Assembly (NCBI RefSeq): GCF_013282725.1
Contig: NZ_CP054043.1
Coordinates: 1,240,001-1,304,000 of the forward strand
Length of the DNA stretch: 64,000 bases
DNA from: Yersinia mollaretii ATCC 43969
GTDB lineage: Bacteria > Pseudomonadota > Gammaproteobacteria > Enterobacterales > Enterobacteriaceae
Direction: 5' to 3'
Positions 57,605 through 64,000 of the stretch are shown in pieces (the stretch's first letter is position 1; every line of letters starts with the position of its first letter). A program made the translations under genes and the position numbers. The notes under the pieces were generated by a model, which made no database searches, had not been told where the DNA came from, and saw only the letters and a program-made list of their open reading frames with translations.

Positions 57605-58835
57605 GATGTTTCCTTTTGGCTATTTGGATAGAGAGGTACATGAACACAAGTGCAATAAAGGCAAAAAAGACACCGACCCAACCGGTCGAGACCCATCCCC
57701 AGCCGAAAGAGATAGCCATCCCGCCGAAGGTCGCGCCGAGTGCGTTAGAAATGTTGAATGCGCTGTGGGTTAATGAGGAGGCTAGCGTCTGGGCTTCACC
57801 GGTGATATTCATCATATGGGACTGCAACGCAGGTACGAGACAGCACCCGCTCCCCAGGAAGAACAGACATATCAGAGCAGGTATCTTCCATTGGGCAACC
57901 AGGGCAAAGAGCGCAAGAAAGAGCAGGTTCCACAGGATCATCCCGTAAATTGCGGGAATCAGTCCTTTGTCCGCAAGGCGGCCGCCAACAATGTTACCAA
58001 ACACCATTCCCATCCCCCACAGCACTAAGATCCAGGGGACAGATGAAAGGGCAAAACCGCTGACCTCTGTCAATGCCGGTGTGATGAAGCTGTATACAGC
58101 GAACAACCCGGCAAAGCTCACTGAAGCTGTTGCGAATGTCATAAGAACCTGTGGGCTTTTCAGGGCACCGAGTTCTTTTATGGGTGATGCATCCTTATCC
58201 GCAGGAACTGAAGGAATGAAAAAAGTGACCATTAAACCCGTCAATACAATCCCTGTTGCGATGACTGCAAATGATATACGCCAGCCAAATGTCTGACCGA
58301 TCCAGGTAACTAAAGGAACGCCGACAACATTTGCGACAGCAAGGCCCAGCATGACATATCCGATGTAACGGTTTTTTTGATTTATCGGAACCATGGAAGC
58401 AGCGACCAACGCGGCTACGCCGTACCAGGCACCGTGAGGCAGACCAGAGATGAACCGGGAGATCAGCAGTGAGGTATAACCTTGCGCTCCTGCACTAAAA
58501 ATATATCCAAACATGGTGATTATCAGCAGAAGGATAAGCAGTTTTTTACGGGGCCAGCGGGCTGCCATAATGGCAAATGCCGGTGCACCAACAACCACGC
58601 CTGCAGCATAAGCGCTGATATAGGCTCCCGCCGAAGGAATGGAGACCTGGGTTGCCTGGGCCAAATCAGGCAAAAGGCTCATGGGTGCGAATTCACCGGT
58701 ACCGATGAACAGACCTCCGGAACCCAGTGCAAGCATTGCCGGTAATATACCTGACGGGGGGACGGGTCTTGCGGCTGGTGAAGAATTGCTTTCATCCGCT
58801 AAGGCATTAACGGACGGGTTTTGTGAGTTTTGCAT
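57597..58835 (-). CDS. MFS transporter, DHA1 (AraJ/YdhP-like) family
   Basis: 412 aa, 12 predicted transmembrane helices after a polar N-terminal tail of about 28 residues. GTGEFAPMSLLPDLAQ in helix 1, loop motif AARWPRKKLLI and GLPHGAWYGVAALVAASMV follow the DHA1 drug/sugar efflux family. First gene of the SDR operon; likely exports the compound, or its product, handled by the SDR. Substrate not predictable. Confidence 0.87.
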   Translation of the reverse strand: MQNSQNPSVNALADESNSSPAARPVPPSGILPAMLALGSGGLFIGTGEFAPMSLLPDLAQATQVSIPSAGAYISAYAAGVVVGAPAFAIMAARWPRKKLLILLLIITMFGYIFSAGAQGYTSLLISRFISGLPHGAWYGVAALVAASMVPINQKNRYIGYVMLGLAVANVVGVPLVTWIGQTFGWRISFAVIATGIVLTGLMVTFFIPSVPADKDASPIKELGALKSPQVLMTFATASVSFAGLFAVYSFITPALTEVSGFALSSVPWILVLWGMGMVFGNIVGGRLADKGLIPAIYGMILWNLLFLALFALVAQWKIPALICLFFLGSGCCLVPALQSHMMNITGEAQTLASSLTHSAFNISNALGATFGGMAISFGWGWVSTGWVGVFFAFIALVFMYLSIQIAKRKHHD

Positions 58836-59050
58836 CTAACATCCTGATTACCGTTATTAATTTGAATTAATGGCTGCAATAAGAGCAAGCCTGGCCCGTA
58901 CAGGCTTAAACCGTATTGGTACGGTTTGATAGAGTGAATAGCAGTATTGTTGAAGCGGAATAAACTATAGCGGAGAAACACCTGCACATTGATGACCTGA
59001 AATAGATGCTTTATTTAATTAAATTCAACAAAGCATCTAAGCATGTTTTA

Positions 59051-59765
59051 TCAGCCCGCCTTTGTGTGCAAACGGATGTGCGTTATTTCAGAGGGCCTGC
59101 CCAAACGAAGGGGAAATCCATTCCACAAACCCGCGCCGTTACTGACATACAAAATCATGTTGCCCACCTGATATTGTCCGGAAATGAATCCGTTATTTGC
59201 CAGTGCAGCCGCAAGATCCAGTCCGCGGATCATCCCACCATGCGTATGTCCTGAAAGCTGAAGGGCAACGCCTTCCACTGCACTTAGCCTGGCATTAATG
59301 GGCTTATGGTCGAGCAATATCACGGTATCCGTAGCTGCCGTTCTCCTGAGAGCCTGCCTGAGAGAAGGTGCAATCCCGCCGTGCTGCGCGGCAATGTCAT
59401 CGGTCACGCCAGCCAGGACGAAAGACGCCTGACCACGATAAATGCGCACATGGCTGTTGTTGAGAAAGCGAAGGCCAAGATGTGTGTAGGCTGTAACCCA
59501 TTCTCCGGCATTGAAATAATATTCATGATTGCCGGTAATGGCATAGACCCCGTCGGGGGCTTTCAGTTTAGCCAGGGGCTCCACGTCTTCAAACCGGTCT
59601 TTGACCGTACCGTCAGCCAAAAAGATGGAATTCGCAGCCTGCCACAACCACCAGGGCTAGGAGTACTTTTATCTTTTTTGTCAGTGGCAGAAAAACGATA
59701 AAACGCGCGCAGACATAAAGTGCCGGTAAAAGGGTCCATACATAAAACAAGAGGGTTTCTCCAGT
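59051..59765 (-). pseudogene. Metallophosphoesterase with internal out-of-frame deletion
   Basis: The C-terminal half of a membrane-anchored calcineurin-like phosphoesterase is intact (59051 to about 59625: ITGNHEYYF, LDHKPINA, LSGHTHGGMI). In another frame just upstream (about 59633-59755) lies a hydrophobic remnant, LLFYVWTLLPALYVCARFIV then VLLALVVVAGC, that fits its N-terminal membrane part. The metal-binding D-x-H and GDxxD region between them is missing, and the frames do not join. It is therefore inactive. The 198-residue open frame from TTG at 59647 is the leftover. Confidence 0.78.
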
Positions 59766-59932
59766 GGATGATATTCAGAGATCCTTCCCCCTCACAGAGC
59801 TAAAGGTAGGACGTTTTAAAAGATGTTGTATCTTATCTGTGAATTTCTCTAAACTTACCATCTCCAGAATTTGCTGCTATTGAATGTTTTTGCATGAAGC
59901 ATTGAATTCAGTTCATCCTTCAGGGCGACCCT

Positions 59933-60880
59933 ATGCCAGTCAGACCATTATCACGACTTTCCCGCAGCGATCTCGCGGACCTCAATGCCTTCCGGGCGGT
60001 AGAGCGATTAAAAAGCTTCACGAAAGCCGCGGTTGAACTGGGTATCACAACCTCCGCGCTCAGCCACGCCATACGTAATCTGGAAACCCGCCTTGGGGTG
60101 CGTTTACTAAACCGAACCAGCCGCACTGTGGCCGCGACTGAAGCCGGGGCTAGCCTTGCCATGAGACTCAATGTGGGATTCCGGGAAATTGGTGAAGCCC
60201 TTGATGAGATAAACCGGTTAAGAGACCGCCCAGTAGGCAGGCTCCGGTTAAATATCCTGAGCGACAGCGCCCGCTTGATCATGGCACGCCATTTACCCAA
60301 GTTCCTTAACCAGTTTCCTGACGTAGAGGTAGAAATCAGCGTTGATGACCGGATGGTCGATATCGTGTCAGAAGGATTTGATGCCGGGATCCGCTTCGGC
60401 GGTACAGTCCCGGAAGACCTGGTGGCTATCAATCTGGGAGAAGAACTTAAATGGGTCGCTGTCGCGTCCCCTCACTATCTTTACCGACGGCCGATACCCA
60501 TTACCCCGGAAGATCTGCGTTCTCATGCCTGCATTCAGCTCCGGACGGGCCAGGGGACTATTTACAAATGGGAGTTCAGGAAAGGAGAAGAAGAGCGTGT
60601 TATCGACGTGCCCGGAAAGGTATGCGTCAGTGAAACAGAGTTAGCCATCGAACTGGCTCTTGCCAGTGCGGGGATCGCATACTGCCTGGAGGACAGGGTG
60701 GCAACATATTTAAAGAGTGGCAGCCTGAGGGTAATCCTGCCAGAGTGGTCCCCTGTCGAACCGGCGATGCAGCTCTACTATCCAGGGCATCGGCGTATCC
60801 CTCAGGGGCTGCCTGAGCTGATCAATCTGTTGCGTGAAGAGATTGAAGCCGAAACGGTTTTAAAAAACTCGCCGGTGTGA
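59933..60880 (+). CDS. LysR-family transcriptional regulator, first
   Basis: 315 aa. N-terminal winged helix-turn-helix (about 14-72: LNAFRAVERLKSFTKAAVELG then SALSHAIRNLETRLGVRLLN) and a periplasmic-binding-like effector domain (about 98-305: FDAGIRFGG, YLYRRPIPITPEDL). Belongs to the PgrR/YafC-like branch that often controls nearby oxidoreductases. The MFS-SDR unit lies on the other side of the broken phosphoesterase; whether it is the target is unknown. Confidence 0.88.
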   Translation: MPVRPLSRLSRSDLADLNAFRAVERLKSFTKAAVELGITTSALSHAIRNLETRLGVRLLNRTSRTVAATEAGASLAMRLNVGFREIGEALDEINRLRDRPVGRLRLNILSDSARLIMARHLPKFLNQFPDVEVEISVDDRMVDIVSEGFDAGIRFGGTVPEDLVAINLGEELKWVAVASPHYLYRRPIPITPEDLRSHACIQLRTGQGTIYKWEFRKGEEERVIDVPGKVCVSETELAIELALASAGIAYCLEDRVATYLKSGSLRVILPEWSPVEPAMQLYYPGHRRIPQGLPELINLLREEIEAETVLKNSPV

Positions 60881-60900
60881 AGCCGGATGTTTAAGGGAAG

Positions 60901-60928
60901 CATTACCCGCGTTGGTGGGCGGGTAATG
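60901..60928. terminator. Hairpin after the first LysR gene
   Basis: cattacccgc and gcgggtaatg form a perfect 10-bp stem around an 8-base loop, 20 bases past the LysR stop. There is no T run on either side, so termination efficiency is uncertain. Confidence 0.6.
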
Positions 60929-60948
60929 TCTGACGGAGAGAATGAGTT

Positions 60949-61378
60949 TTACTGTTCAGGGTGGTCCGCACCGCGGCTTATTGCTTCCCGATCCGCCACG
61001 TCTTCACGCACCCACGGTCCGGAGCACCCGGTTCTTTGCCGGCACCTTTCACGAAACGCTTTTCTCTGTACGCCGGCTGTCGGCTCATAATCAGCAATGA
61101 TTTTACGTGGTATCACCTCTGCGGCCGAGTTACCCGCCCAGTCGGTGGCAAATACACTCGGTTCAAGCAGGATAACCCGAATTCCCAGCGGAGCGACTTC
61201 GAGGGAGAGTGCCTCGGATAACCCTTCCACAGCAAATTTTGATGCGTTATACCAGCCAACTGCCGGGAAAGAGCGCACCATTTCTGACCAGTGCTACGGG
61301 TTAATGGCCCATTTCAATAGCGGTATTCACGACATGAAGACCAATACTTCCTGTCGCCCCAGCAACGAGTATTCTCAT
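60949..61378 (-). pseudogene. Chimeric remnant: NmrA-like start fused to an SDR C terminus
   Basis: From ATG at 61378 leftward the frame reads MRILVAGATGSIGLHVVN, the cofactor-binding start of an atypical NAD(P)-binding (NmrA-like) protein. A TAA stop at 61301-61303 interrupts it where Gln or similar is expected, followed by PVALVRN. At about 61280 another frame continues as an SDR C terminus with active-site YNASK (61281 to about 61080) and a scrambled tail. Two different genes lost most of their length and were joined. Divergent from the second LysR gene. Confidence 0.75.
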
Positions 61379-61487
61379 GATAAACCTTCTGAAAATTCAG
61401 ACTTATTTTCGATATAGTTAGAATATCAATTATCATTATTGTCAGTAATGGGGCTAAAATGATTGTGTCTATGAACACCCTTCATGA

Positions 61488-62420
<933 letters not shown>

Positions 62421-62454
62421 CGGGTCCGCCATTAGCTGTGGACCCGTCCGGGTA

Positions 62455-64000
<1,546 letters not shown>

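Overview
The window is about 64 kb of a gammaproteobacterial chromosome, almost certainly a Yersinia. This rests on recalled similarity of the encoded proteins (DnaA, GyrB, ATP synthase, FabV, PstSCAB, IbpAB) and on four ERIC-type intergenic repeats of the form common in Yersinia; no database search was run. It is the origin-proximal region: the mnmG end at the left edge places oriC just outside the window, beyond base 1.

Left part (1-23.3 kb, mainly + strand): the end of mnmG, rsmG, the ATP synthase operon atpIBEFHAGDC, glmU and glmS. Next comes a 2.6 kb insertion-like interval in the glmS-pstS gap, downstream of the conserved Tn7 attachment position. It holds a nucleotide-cyclase-like gene and a very AT-rich unrecognised gene, transcribed divergently. 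The Pho-box-controlled pstSCAB-phoU operon follows, then an amino-acid-type ABC importer with two permeases but no ATPase gene.

Middle (23.3-39.4 kb, mainly - strand): yieH, adeP, a secreted HbpS/GlcG-like protein beside a two-component pair, chrR, a chemotaxis receptor (+), a metNIQ-like importer, fabV, and the block mnmE-yidC-yidD-rnpA-rpmH. From 40 kb dnaA-dnaN-recF-gyrB run on the + strand, followed by yidA.

47.2-55.9 kb: a 720-base gene-free patch of repeats; a - strand operon of a YheO/DauR-like regulator, a PLP dehydratase and an ornithine-cyclodeaminase-family enzyme; then yidR, yidQ, the heat-shock genes ibpA-ibpB with a sigma-32 promoter and two candidate RNA thermometers, and yidE.

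55.9-64 kb: an accessory region. Intact genes are a dienelactone hydrolase, a short-chain dehydrogenase, an MFS transporter, two LysR regulators and an aldo/keto reductase. Between them lie decayed pieces: a metallophosphoesterase with an out-of-frame internal deletion, a chimeric scar of two dehydrogenase-like genes, and a second aldo/keto reductase remnant. The window closes inside a Bcr/CflA-type efflux gene.

The most unusual parts are the pair of accessory genes at the glmS hot spot, the secreted-sensor/two-component locus, the dehydratase-reductase operon, and several families of structured intergenic repeats sitting inside core operons.
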